From assembly GCA_044337515.1 (NCBI GenBank), contig JBIINK010000025.1, positions 1 through 32,789 on the forward strand: 32,789 bases of DNA. The letters are read 5' to 3'. The first letter of the stretch is position 1, and each line of letters begins with the position of its first letter. Below are positions 26,201 through 32,789 of this stretch, one piece after another. The DNA comes from CAJBVG01 sp044337515 (GTDB lineage: Bacteria > Bacteroidota > Bacteroidia > Sphingobacteriales > Sphingobacteriaceae). Made by a program: the position numbers and the translations under genes. The notes under the pieces are model-generated. The model was not told the DNA's origin, ran no database searches, and was given only the letters and a program-made list of their open reading frames with translations.

Positions 26201-26962
26201 ATCAATCTTGAAACAGGTGAGCGTGTTAACATTTTCTTCGCTGAAGCTTCAGGCTTAACCAGCGACAATGGAAATGATATGAAATGGAATCCATCTAGTA
26301 ACAAGAACTTCTATGATAAAGGTGGTCGACATTTCATTTACGTTACACGTAGAAGATATGACAAGTGTGCTGAGATTCATGCTTTAATGACTAAGAATAT
26401 TGATGCGGTTGCCAATGTTGACAAATACAAAGTGTTCAGCATGGTTGATTGGGTTAATGTTCCAGTTTTAGCAGAAGGGCAAACACTTTTAGCTACTGAT
26501 GTTAAAGTGAGATTAAGAGTTGCAAAACCATATGACAAAAACCCATTCGGTGGAGTTAATGGTGGTGCACCTTCATTCAACTTCGATGATCAATCGGTAT
26601 TAAAAGGAGCAACTGAAGATGATAATACTAATAAACAAGCTGCATTAGATTTAATCAACATTGTTCCGAATCCATACTATGCATATTCTAGCTTTGAACC
26701 TGATAGAAATGATTTTAGAGTTCGTATAACAAACTTACCAGCAACTGCAACTATTAGCATATACACAACGAATGGTATACTTGTAAGACGATTCACAAAA
26801 TCAGATCCACTTCAAACATTTGTTGAATGGGATTTAAGAAATGCAAATAGAATTCCGATTGCGAGTGGTGTTTACATCGTACACATTAATTGTCCAGGAG
26901 TAGGTGAAAAAGCATTGAAATGGATGGGTGTGATGAGACCAGTTGATTTCACTAACTTCTAA
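23225..26962 (+). CDS. Large T9SS-exported surface protein (1245 aa)
   Basis: A signal peptide ends at about SASA-RYY (residue 34); no lipobox cysteine follows, so it is not a SusD-type lipoprotein. The N-terminal region has INNVRAKLFNGGDMWWDL, SALWFGGVDDG and FWPGPLDT, which I recall from large uncharacterised Bacteroidota surface proteins. An Asp-rich DADGDGNYNPGNGDY (204-218) resembles a calcium-binding loop. The C-terminal ~100 residues, from IVPNPYYAY through ISIYTTNGILVRRF to ASGVYIVHI, form a T9SS type A sorting domain, with an extra tail GVMRPVDFTNF. The function is unknown; I infer a cell-surface partner of the receptor. The start overlaps the receptor stop (TAATG); ATGs at codons 5 and 7 are alternatives. 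Confidence 0.88.
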   Translation: MERKMKMRKHINRIFILASLSSFCLLLGLESASARYYTGKGTGPKPTKSVMKVAAGCDPPKSQIDMEINNVRAKLFNGGDMWWDLFGGGNAKYEVPKVNPGDRSVNASFASALWFGGVDDGNQLKTAGQTYRQRGIDFWPGPLDTTTAEISADVCQAWDKHYSVLQEDITDFKNGADANSDIMNWPGNGNTSLGQAQFLAPFYDADGDGNYNPGNGDYPTLDPSELGARPNQMIWWVYNDKGGNHTAYTGGEPIGLEIQALAFGFKTSNEINNMTFYKYRVANRASSPLYDTYFGVFTDSDLGGADDDFVGCNMALVDPDGPTGPLQAKRRSFAYTYNADGTDEDGSALGYGTTPPIFGIDFFRGPKDEAGIELPMSTFMFFTNQGVTGINADPSNATELYRYLRGYWADGAILSYGTATGRGGTDQCQYAFPGTTDPDGRPAWNESDVPGDRRMVQSAGPFTLQPGAVNEVIIGAVWARASSGDQFASIAAGIIADDKAQVLFDNNFKLANGPDPVTVILTPGNESIIMTLEGTDKTEKYNKDELDNEDLTNYRYKFQGYRIYQLKNSSASSADISDPTKVVEIAQVDIADGVTKIVNKEFDAATDNLNARVMVVGEDKGVRHAFEITSDAFSTSFDGKLVNGKTYYFLVIPYGYAPTAISTKYLPSRNSTTVVNTTVGRQVVNGLINGTFEVNLPITRNSGAGNGGVSLELTAASEAAIVANTSGIPVSYELGKGPVYIKVFDPSKIQKRNYSILFTPDMKSYMLKDANTGDTLMISDTTYSQTNTLTDNQQIAEIRKFRTLPNGTKSLTSRTSLGFYIVMNNTIGKPGSGAVLPNNNFLDASVTFTDPTKKWLNGFNGKLTLATANPIVQGWVEGSANLDPDDVYGTVLGSTWAPYKVLRSLSSASGRTTPLFDPGSKNAANSKLDSLSSYDIVFTSDTTKWSECVVLESGIVSAANPIETTEGLQKRLNLRKKDIGYGIGKSKFPGYAINLETGERVNIFFAEASGLTSDNGNDMKWNPSSNKNFYDKGGRHFIYVTRRRYDKCAEIHALMTKNIDAVANVDKYKVFSMVDWVNVPVLAEGQTLLATDVKVRLRVAKPYDKNPFGGVNGGAPSFNFDDQSVLKGATEDDNTNKQAALDLINIVPNPYYAYSSFEPDRNDFRVRITNLPATATISIYTTNGILVRRFTKSDPLQTFVEWDLRNANRIPIASGVYIVHINCPGVGEKALKWMGVMRPVDFTNF

Positions 26963-28035
26963 TGGTTACAAGATTAAAAAAATTGGATATGAAAAAACTT
27001 TATAGAATAACATATTTATCAGTTCTTACAGCATTATTACCAGCAGCATTAATTGCTGGTAATGGTGAGAGAGCTGGTTCTGGTGGAGCAACTGAGCTAT
27101 TAATTAATCCTTGGGCTCGCAGTAGCGGCTTCGGTGGGTTCAATAGTTCATCGGCCAGAGGTGTTGAAGCGTTAAACTTAAATGTTGGCGGTTTAGCATT
27201 TACGAAAAAAACAGAGGTAGTTTTCTCAAGAACAAATTGGTTAAAGGGATCTGATGTTACCATCAACTCTTTCGGTTTGAGTCAACGAGTTTCTTCTGAT
27301 GGAGTATTAGGTGTATCAATATTCTCTATGAATTTTGGAGATATTAATGTTACAACTAATGATCGCCCTGATGGAAATGTTGGAAAATTTTCTCCTCAAT
27401 TAATCAACTTCGCTGTTGCGTACTCTAAAGAGTTCTCTAACAGTATTCATGGAGGTGTATTAGTAAGAGGAATTCAACAAACTATCGCAGATATCAAATC
27501 ATCAGGATTCTCTATCGATGCAGGTATTCAATACTGTGCAGGTGATTTAGATCAATTGAAATTGGGTATCTCATTGAGAAATATTGGTCCTGATATGCTA
27601 ATGCAAGGTGATGGTATTATGTCAACATTTACTGACCCTACTTTGCCATTCAGCGTAGAAGGCTACCGTAAATCACAAGCTTACCAATTACCATCTTTAT
27701 TGAATCTTGGTTTATCATATGATTTCTATGTGAAAAATGATCACCGATTAACTGTATTAGGAAACTTTACTTCTAACGCATTCTCTGAAGACCAATTAGG
27801 TATTGCTGCTGAATACGGATTTAAAAAATTCTTAATGTTAAGAGCTGGTTACAATGCACAACCAGACATCTCTAATAAAGATTTATCGCCAACTGTTTAC
27901 ACTGGCTTATCATATGGAGCTACTTTTGAAGTTCCTATTAATGATAAAGGTGCAACTTTCGGTGTTGATTATGCGTTTTCTCCAACACATGTATTCGACG
28001 GAACTCATGTAATTGGTGCTCGTATAACATTATAA
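26962..28035 (+). CDS. PorV/PorQ-family outer-membrane barrel
   Basis: At 357 aa it has a signal peptide (from MKKLYRITYL, ending ALIAG) and the family opening of a small residue-rich strand, LINPWARSSGFGGFNSSSA, followed by LNVGGLAF and alternating barrel strands to the C-terminus (IGARITL). PorV is the T9SS outer-membrane protein that carries cargo from the translocon to the attachment complex; PorQ and related paralogues share the fold. Coupling to the cargo gene (TAATG) suggests a dedicated PorV paralogue. Translation may instead start at codon 10 (26989), which gives a cleaner signal peptide. Confidence 0.85.
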   Translation: MVTRLKKLDMKKLYRITYLSVLTALLPAALIAGNGERAGSGGATELLINPWARSSGFGGFNSSSARGVEALNLNVGGLAFTKKTEVVFSRTNWLKGSDVTINSFGLSQRVSSDGVLGVSIFSMNFGDINVTTNDRPDGNVGKFSPQLINFAVAYSKEFSNSIHGGVLVRGIQQTIADIKSSGFSIDAGIQYCAGDLDQLKLGISLRNIGPDMLMQGDGIMSTFTDPTLPFSVEGYRKSQAYQLPSLLNLGLSYDFYVKNDHRLTVLGNFTSNAFSEDQLGIAAEYGFKKFLMLRAGYNAQPDISNKDLSPTVYTGLSYGATFEVPINDKGATFGVDYAFSPTHVFDGTHVIGARITL

Positions 28036-28057
28036 TTATTATTAATTTTGCTTTAAG

Positions 28058-28095
28058 AGAAGGCTGTATGAAAATACAGTCTTCTTTTATTTTTA
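28058..28095 (+). terminator. Intrinsic terminator of the receptor/T9SS/PorV operon
   Basis: A 12-bp stem (28058-28069 with 28074-28085, one G-T wobble) closes a GAAA tetraloop and is followed by TTTTATTTTTATTT. It lies 22 bases after the PorV-like stop and ahead of greA. Confidence 0.92.
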
Positions 28096-28120
28096 TTTAC
28101 TTGCAACAAACACGAAGGAT

Positions 28121-28594
28121 ATGGCTGAAGTAACTTATTTCACTCAAGAAGGACTTGATAAATTAAAAGAAGAAGTAGCACACTTAAAATCGTTTGGAAG
28201 ATCTAGCATCTCTAAACAAATAGCTGAAGCGCGAGATAAAGGTGATTTATCGGAAAATGCAGAATATGATGCAGCAAAAGAAGCACAAGGATTATTAGAA
28301 TTAAAAATTTCAAAACTAGAACAAGTTCTTGGAAATGCTCGTGTAATCGACGAGTCGAAAATCGATAATAGTAAAGTCTTAGCATTATCTATCGTTAAGA
28401 TTAAAAATATTAAGAGTGGTGCTGAAATGACTTACCAATTGGTGGCTGAGAAAGAAGCTGATTTAAAATCAGGAAAAATTTCAATCAAATCTCCAATTGC
28501 TCAAGGCATACTAGGCAAATCTGTAGGCGATACCGCTCAAATAACCATTCCTAACGGCTCTATTGAAGTTGAAATTTTAGAAATATCAAGATAA
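28121..28594 (+). CDS. greA: Transcription elongation factor GreA
   Basis: This 157-aa protein has an N-terminal antiparallel coiled coil (about 8-75) with the acidic tip GDLSENAEYDAAKE (D42, E45) that enters the RNA polymerase secondary channel and promotes cleavage of backtracked RNA. A C-terminal FKBP-like domain with SIKSPIAQGILGK and DTAQITIPNG follows. Length and motifs fit GreA fully. The stop overlaps the next start by one base (TAATG). Confidence 0.96.
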   Translation: MAEVTYFTQEGLDKLKEEVAHLKSFGRSSISKQIAEARDKGDLSENAEYDAAKEAQGLLELKISKLEQVLGNARVIDESKIDNSKVLALSIVKIKNIKSGAEMTYQLVAEKEADLKSGKISIKSPIAQGILGKSVGDTAQITIPNGSIEVEILEISR

Positions 28595-28995
28595 TGGCAA
28601 GTATCTTTTCTAAAATAATTGCAGGTGAAATCCCTGCTTATAAAGTTGCTGAAACAGAAGATTTTTTAGCGTTTCTAGATGTTAGACCAGTGGCTAAAGG
28701 TCATGTATTGTGCATTCCTAAAAAAGAAGTGGATTATATTTTTGATTTAGATGATGAGTCGTACGCGAAACTTATGCTCTTTTCTAAAATTGTTGCTACT
28801 GGAATTAAATTGGTAGTGCCATGCAAAAAAATCGGAATTACTGTAATTGGTTTAGAAGTGCCACATGCTCATGTGCATTTAGTGCCGATGAATGAATTAG
28901 GCGATATGAATTTTGCTGGAGTTCGCCCGGAATTCACGAAAGAAGAATTCGAAAGTTTAACAGCTGAAATAAAAGCTGCAATTACTTCTTTATAA
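28594..28995 (+). CDS. HIT-family nucleotide-binding protein
   Basis: This 133-aa protein begins SIFSKIIAGEIPAYKV, the entry of HinT-like proteins, and has the histidine triad HAHVHLV at 91-97 that hydrolyses nucleoside phosphoramidates and similar AMP-linked substrates. The physiological substrate is unknown. It is coupled to greA and its last 14 bases overlap the converging ruvC gene. Confidence 0.93.
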   Translation: MASIFSKIIAGEIPAYKVAETEDFLAFLDVRPVAKGHVLCIPKKEVDYIFDLDDESYAKLMLFSKIVATGIKLVVPCKKIGITVIGLEVPHAHVHLVPMNELGDMNFAGVRPEFTKEEFESLTAEIKAAITSL

Positions 28996-29566
28996 TCTTG
29001 CTTGGGTTGTCGCTTAAATAGCTAGCCCATCCTGTGTGTTTCTTTGTGCTTTTCTTGGTTGCGGGTTTCTTACTTATTGGTATAGTAAGATTATTTTGCA
29101 GGTGATGACATACTGCCGCTGCTAATCCATCTGTTGCATCCAAAAACTCTGGGTGACCATCAAATTTCAATAAGTTTTGCAACATCGAGGAGACTTGCTC
29201 CTTAGAGGCATTCCCGTTGCCTGTAATCGATTGTTTTATCTTCTTGGGAGAATATTCGCATAAAGGGATGTCTCGATACATGGCCGCTGCCATTGCTACT
29301 CCCTGTGCCCTGCCTAATTTTAACATCGATTGCACGTTTTTCCCAAAGAAGGGTGCTTCAATGGCCATCATATCCGGATGATATTGTTCAATGATTGATA
29401 ATACTCCTTCAAATATTTTTTTAAGCTTTAGTGGATGATCGTCAAGCTTTCCAGTTTGTATTACACCCAAATGAATTAAGCTGAGCTTTTTCCCTTCTAC
29501 TTTTATTAATCCGAAACCAGTGACTGATGTTCCAGGATCTACGCCCAAAATAATTTGCTCTTTCAA
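28982..29566 (-). CDS. ruvC: Crossover junction endodeoxyribonuclease RuvC
   Basis: This 194-aa RNase H-fold nuclease resolves Holliday junctions with RuvAB. The four catalytic acids are visible: D10 in LGVDPGT, E70 in AIEAPFF, and D143 and D146 in LDATDGLAAAVCHH. A basic C-terminal tail (SKKPATKKSTKKH...) follows the core. ruvA and ruvB are not nearby. It is convergent with the HIT gene with a 14-base overlap, and divergent from the glycosyltransferase across 118 bases. That gap carries a CTTGTAT/ATACAAG inverted pair (29571-29631) but no clear promoter. Confidence 0.95.
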   Translation of the reverse strand: MKEQIILGVDPGTSVTGFGLIKVEGKKLSLIHLGVIQTGKLDDHPLKLKKIFEGVLSIIEQYHPDMMAIEAPFFGKNVQSMLKLGRAQGVAMAAAMYRDIPLCEYSPKKIKQSITGNGNASKEQVSSMLQNLLKFDGHPEFLDATDGLAAAVCHHLQNNLTIPISKKPATKKSTKKHTGWASYLSDNPSKIIKK

Positions 29567-29684
29567 TGCTTGTATATCAATAAATGAGTTAAAACTTGCA
29601 TTAGTAAAGATACAAGTTTGGAGGATAAAATGTTATCTTGCCTCACAAATAAACCTTTTGTTTTATTTATAATACTGTACTTAC

Positions 29685-30818
29685 GTGATTTTTTTGCAAG
29701 TTATTTTATACCTATTACTCCTTAGTTATTTATACATCATCGGATATTACATCGTTGGGTGGTGTAAGCTAGTAACGTTTAAATCTTCAGATTCATTACC
29801 TCGCTATCCTTCTGTTAGTATTATTATTCCAGTGCGTAACGAAGAGCGACATATTGCTAATTTATTGATTGATATACAAGCCCAAACTTATCCTGCTGAG
29901 TATATTGAAATAATAGTTGTTGATGATTCATCTACGGATAACACAATCAATATTATCAAATCACTTAATTTCCCAAATGTAAAAGTTGTTCCACTTATAC
30001 TAGATCAAGCTATCAATTCTTATAAAAAAGAAGCAATTGCAAAGGGAGTAGCTTCTTCAACTGCAGAGTTAATCGTTACAACAGATGGCGACTGTAGAGT
30101 AGGGCCGGAATGGATTAGCACAATTGTAGAATTTTATATTCATCATAATTTTCAATTAATTTCTGCTCCTGTTTCATTTCATAACGAAAGCTATTGGTTC
30201 GAAAAAATTCAAACCATAGAGTTCCAATTTCTAATTGGAGCCGCTGCTGCTTGTATAGAGAACGGTATGCCTAACACTTGTAATGGTGCAAATTTAGCCT
30301 ATACCAGAGAGGTTTTTAATCGAGTAAATGGTTATGATGGAATCAAAGATTTAGCATCTGGCGATGATGAAATGCTGTTACAAAAAATTGGCAGCATATA
30401 CCCCAATGGCATTGGCTTTTTAAAATCGGAAAAAGCAATTGTAAGTACTTTCGCTAAATATCATTTAAAGGATTTCATACAACAACGCATTCGTTGGGCA
30501 TCTAAAACTTCCAAATATTTTAATTGGCGTGTAATGCTTATGGTTGTTCTCATTTTCTTATTCAACTTATCAATACTAATTTCTATTTCATTTGCTTTCT
30601 ACTTTGATGCTATTAAACATTATTTAGGAATAGCGATAGGTTTAAAAATGTTATTTGACGGCGTATTTTTTTATTTAACCCTATCGTTTTTTGATAAGCG
30701 GAAATTATTTCCTTATTCAATACTTGTAGAATTTTTCTATACTTTTTACGTAGTGTTTATTGGCTTGATTGGAAGTTCTAGAACTTCTTATATTTGGAAA
30801 AACAGAAAAGTGAGATAA
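29685..30818 (+). CDS. Family 2 glycosyltransferase, membrane-bound
   Basis: This 377-aa protein has one N-terminal membrane segment (about 5-25), a cytoplasmic GT-A domain starting VSIIIPVRNEE (44-54) with VDDSSTD, the DxD motif TDGDC (D134, D136), the acceptor-side SGDDEM (226-230) and QQRIRW (256-261), then about three C-terminal membrane segments. The QxxRW motif is seen in processive synthases and related lipid-linked transferases. It probably builds a surface glycan or glycolipid; donor and acceptor are unknown. The start is GTG at 29685. It is coupled by TAATG to an ABC permease, and an O-antigen-ligase-like gene lies nearby on the other strand. Confidence 0.88.
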   Translation: MIFLQVILYLLLLSYLYIIGYYIVGWCKLVTFKSSDSLPRYPSVSIIIPVRNEERHIANLLIDIQAQTYPAEYIEIIVVDDSSTDNTINIIKSLNFPNVKVVPLILDQAINSYKKEAIAKGVASSTAELIVTTDGDCRVGPEWISTIVEFYIHHNFQLISAPVSFHNESYWFEKIQTIEFQFLIGAAAACIENGMPNTCNGANLAYTREVFNRVNGYDGIKDLASGDDEMLLQKIGSIYPNGIGFLKSEKAIVSTFAKYHLKDFIQQRIRWASKTSKYFNWRVMLMVVLIFLFNLSILISISFAFYFDAIKHYLGIAIGLKMLFDGVFFYLTLSFFDKRKLFPYSILVEFFYTFYVVFIGLIGSSRTSYIWKNRKVR

Positions 30819-31834
30819 TGGAAGAAATTACCCTTAGCCCTTTTAAAAGAGTATTACTGAAACTATGGAAAAATAAATTGGCCATGTTCGGTGGGGTATT
30901 AATTATTGTTACCATTCTGTTCGCACTATTGGGTTATTTGATTATGCCTGATAATAGTCCAAACGCTAATGAAATGCATTTGGAAATTAGTACACTTTCT
31001 CCAGGTACTGCAGTAGATTTCGCGAAAATAGAGAATGGAAAAACGAAAATTGAAAATAGTTTCATTGATGTTTGGATTAATGGTAAAGAATCTGATTTTG
31101 ATTATATCCCATTACTTGACGATTCCACAAAAAATAGTTATCGCTCTACAGAAATAATACATAGAACATATTGGTTGGGAACTGACAGGTATGGAAGAGA
31201 TATGTTAAGCAGAATGATATTAGGAACAAGAGTATCATTAGCAGTGGGTTTAGTATCCGTAATTATCTCTATGTTTGTTGGTGTATTTCTCGGGGCCATA
31301 GCCGGTTATTATGGCGGGAAACTTGATGCGTTGATTTCTTGGTTGATTAATGTGATTTGGTCCTTGCCATCTTTATTGTTAGTCATAGCTATTTCGTTCG
31401 CACTAGGTAAAGGATTCTGGCAAGTATTTATTGCTATAGGGTTAAGCATGTGGGTAGAAGTAGCGCGTTTGGTGCGTGGACAAATATTAAGTATTAAAGA
31501 AGTAGAATATGTGGAAGCTGCGAAAGCATTGGGCTACCACGAATTCAGAATAATATTCAGACACATATTACCTAATATTTTAGGCCCATTATTAGTGATG
31601 GCTTCTGCAAATTTCGCATCAGCAATTTTATTAGAGGCAGGATTGAGTTTTCTGGGATTCGGAGCGCAACCTCCTATTCCTACTTGGGGTGGTATGGTAA
31701 AAGAACACTATGGATATATCATAATGGATGCTGCATACTTAGCCATGATACCAGGCTTAGCAATTATGATGTTGGTGTATGCGTTTAATATTTTTTCATC
31801 CGGAATCCGAGATGCATTTGACCAGAAAAACTAA
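30818..31834 (+). CDS. ABC transporter permease, OppC/DppC type
   Basis: This 338-aa inner-membrane protein has an N-terminal anchor (about 22-43), a hydrophilic insert of about 75 residues, the family motif LGTDRYGRDMLSR (120-132) and five further membrane segments. The EAA loop, EAAKALGYHEFRIIFRH (233-249), contacts the ATPase. It forms half of a peptide or nickel import channel. No ATPase, binding protein or second permease is in the window, so the partners are elsewhere. I start it at the ATG at 30818, which overlaps the glycosyltransferase stop; an upstream TTG would add eight residues. It ends 4 bases into the converging ligase gene. Confidence 0.9.
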   Translation: MEEITLSPFKRVLLKLWKNKLAMFGGVLIIVTILFALLGYLIMPDNSPNANEMHLEISTLSPGTAVDFAKIENGKTKIENSFIDVWINGKESDFDYIPLLDDSTKNSYRSTEIIHRTYWLGTDRYGRDMLSRMILGTRVSLAVGLVSVIISMFVGVFLGAIAGYYGGKLDALISWLINVIWSLPSLLLVIAISFALGKGFWQVFIAIGLSMWVEVARLVRGQILSIKEVEYVEAAKALGYHEFRIIFRHILPNILGPLLVMASANFASAILLEAGLSFLGFGAQPPIPTWGGMVKEHYGYIIMDAAYLAMIPGLAIMMLVYAFNIFSSGIRDAFDQKN

Positions 31835-32789
31835 AGCGTAAGAGCTGCTTTTTCTATTCTCATTTCTGAAGAAATAATAAAGGAAAGTACTAAGAGAAAT
31901 AGACCTCCATTTTTTTCGACTTCAATCATATCTCCTAAAAACAAATGCACAAGAAATAAAACTAACATCGCGAAAGATGCGGTCATAAGTGTGCGAATAA
32001 ATTTATCATTTGTACTTAGGTAAATCGCTTTTGTTTTAAGCATTGCCCAAAGGTACAATATGCTAAAGAGTAAAAATCCAAATACGCCTTGATCGCAAAA
32101 TACTAATAAGAAATAGTTGTGAGTACTGGAGTGCTCCGGATTTTGACTCACATTGGTAACAAACGAAGGATTTGCATATGTTTTGTAAGTTGGATAAAAG
32201 GTGTTGTTTCCTGTGCCTAACCAGAAGTGGTGTTGAATTAAATTAATTGCTGCTACCCATCTGTACACACGTTCCATTCCCGATACATCACGTAGCTCTA
32301 CAGTAGCTTGCATGTGTTTCCCGAAATCATCTTTATTGAAATTGGTATTTGTATAATTCGGCGCATACTTCATGTAATTATTGTTGTGCACTAGCTTATA
32401 ACAAAACACCGTTAATCCGATGATACCGATGATGAATGATAGTTTTAAGAACTTCGATTTAAATACAATTATACTCAAGCCTGCTCCAACAAGAGCGATC
32501 CAAGTTGTACGGGTGTAAGATGTAATAATTGCGAAAATTAAAATTAGAATACTAGTGTAAAGCACTAACCTAATTTTGGGTTGCTCTTTGTACCATCCTA
32601 AAGCTGCTACAGCAAAAGGAAAGATCAATCCTAGAGTACATGCATATATAACGTGGTTCGCATACAAGGGCCTTGCCGATTGGTTTACTTCATCAAAACT
32701 AAATCCAGTTTTAGCATGGTTAATTACGGTGTACAATACCGATAACATTAAAGGGATGAAGAAACTCCAGAATGCAGCCTTATAACTTT
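31831..32789 (-). CDS. O-antigen ligase/polymerase-like membrane protein (5' end outside window)
   Basis: The frame stays open to the window edge beyond the first in-frame ATG (32748), reading SYKAAFWSFFIPL, hydrophobic like the rest, so the true start is probably outside. About eight membrane segments surround a periplasmic loop with LGTGNNTFYPTYK and the conserved HSSTHNYFL of the Wzy_C family, whose members join or polymerise glycans on lipid carriers in the periplasm. TSYTRTTWIA is also typical. The specificity is unknown. The neighbouring glycosyltransferase suggests a role in surface polysaccharide, though the genes are on opposite strands. Confidence 0.82.
   Translation of the reverse strand, partial: SYKAAFWSFFIPLMLSVLYTVINHAKTGFSFDEVNQSARPLYANHVIYACTLGLIFPFAVAALGWYKEQPKIRLVLYTSILILIFAIITSYTRTTWIALVGAGLSIIVFKSKFLKLSFIIGIIGLTVFCYKLVHNNNYMKYAPNYTNTNFNKDDFGKHMQATVELRDVSGMERVYRWVAAINLIQHHFWLGTGNNTFYPTYKTYANPSFVTNVSQNPEHSSTHNYFLLVFCDQGVFGFLLFSILYLWAMLKTKAIYLSTNDKFIRTLMTASFAMLVLFLVHLFLGDMIEVEKNGGLFLLVLSFIISSEMRIEKAALTL

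Noticed and set aside
19443..28035. SusC/SusD polysaccharide utilisation locus
   Set aside because: The gene after the receptor has no lipoprotein cysteine and no SusD features, ends in a T9SS sorting domain, and no glycoside hydrolase or sensor is adjacent.
31829..31853. Terminator after the OppC-type gene
   Set aside because: AAAGC/GCTTT gives only a 5-bp AT-rich stem before the T-run; too weak to call with confidence.

Overview
This window looks like chromosomal DNA of a Bacteroidota bacterium (the old Bacteroidetes). It is AT-rich. It carries type IX secretion (T9SS) sorting domains, a PorV/PorQ-type barrel, a TonB-dependent receptor with a carboxypeptidase-regulatory-like N-terminal domain, a fused alpha/beta 2-oxoacid dehydrogenase E1 and a TAnnTTTG-type promoter. 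Starts seem to rely on TAATG stop/start coupling rather than on Shine-Dalgarno sites. I cannot name a genus. No phage, transposase, CRISPR array, rRNA or tRNA is visible, and no gene-free stretch exceeds 300 bases.

Layout. (1) 1-6.2 kb, minus strand: a secreted cytochrome c/copper-monooxygenase-like T9SS cargo cut by the window edge; a metallo-beta-lactamase-fold hydrolase broken by three frameshifts; a fused branched-chain-type E1; and a methionine-type aminotransferase. The gaps between these genes are filled by arrays of 7-9 bp words. (2) 6.36-7.38 kb, plus strand: an SPFH membrane protein followed by a 53-aa ribbon-helix-helix regulator, with a two-box direct repeat just upstream. (3) 7.4-17.5 kb, minus strand: pdxA, then a fatty-acid and envelope block (yceD, rpmF, plsX, fabH, accB, accC), a terminator, tatC, rpiB, an M28 peptidase and a LutB-like iron-sulfur protein. 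LutB converges on the small regulator at a palindromic terminator that codes for both C-termini. (4) 17.6-19.3 kb, plus strand: rsmA and a D-2-hydroxyacid dehydrogenase. (5) 19.4-28.1 kb, plus strand: a tightly coupled three-gene surface operon (TonB receptor, 1245-aa T9SS cargo, PorV-like barrel) ended by a strong terminator. (6) 28.1-32.8 kb: greA and an HIT protein (plus), ruvC (minus), a membrane glycosyltransferase coupled to an OppC-type permease (plus), and an O-antigen-ligase-like gene (minus) running off the window.

How the parts fit together. plsX, fabH, accB and accC supply phosphatidate and fatty-acid synthesis and share a block with ribosomal protein L32, a common bacterial arrangement. 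The most system-like element is the trio in region 5. A TonB-energised outer-membrane receptor, a surface protein exported by T9SS and a PorV-type barrel are made from one transcript, which suggests a dedicated surface uptake or display machine of unknown substrate. The most unusual DNA-level signal is the set of phased short-word arrays at gene borders, including an octamer family found at three loci in both orientations.
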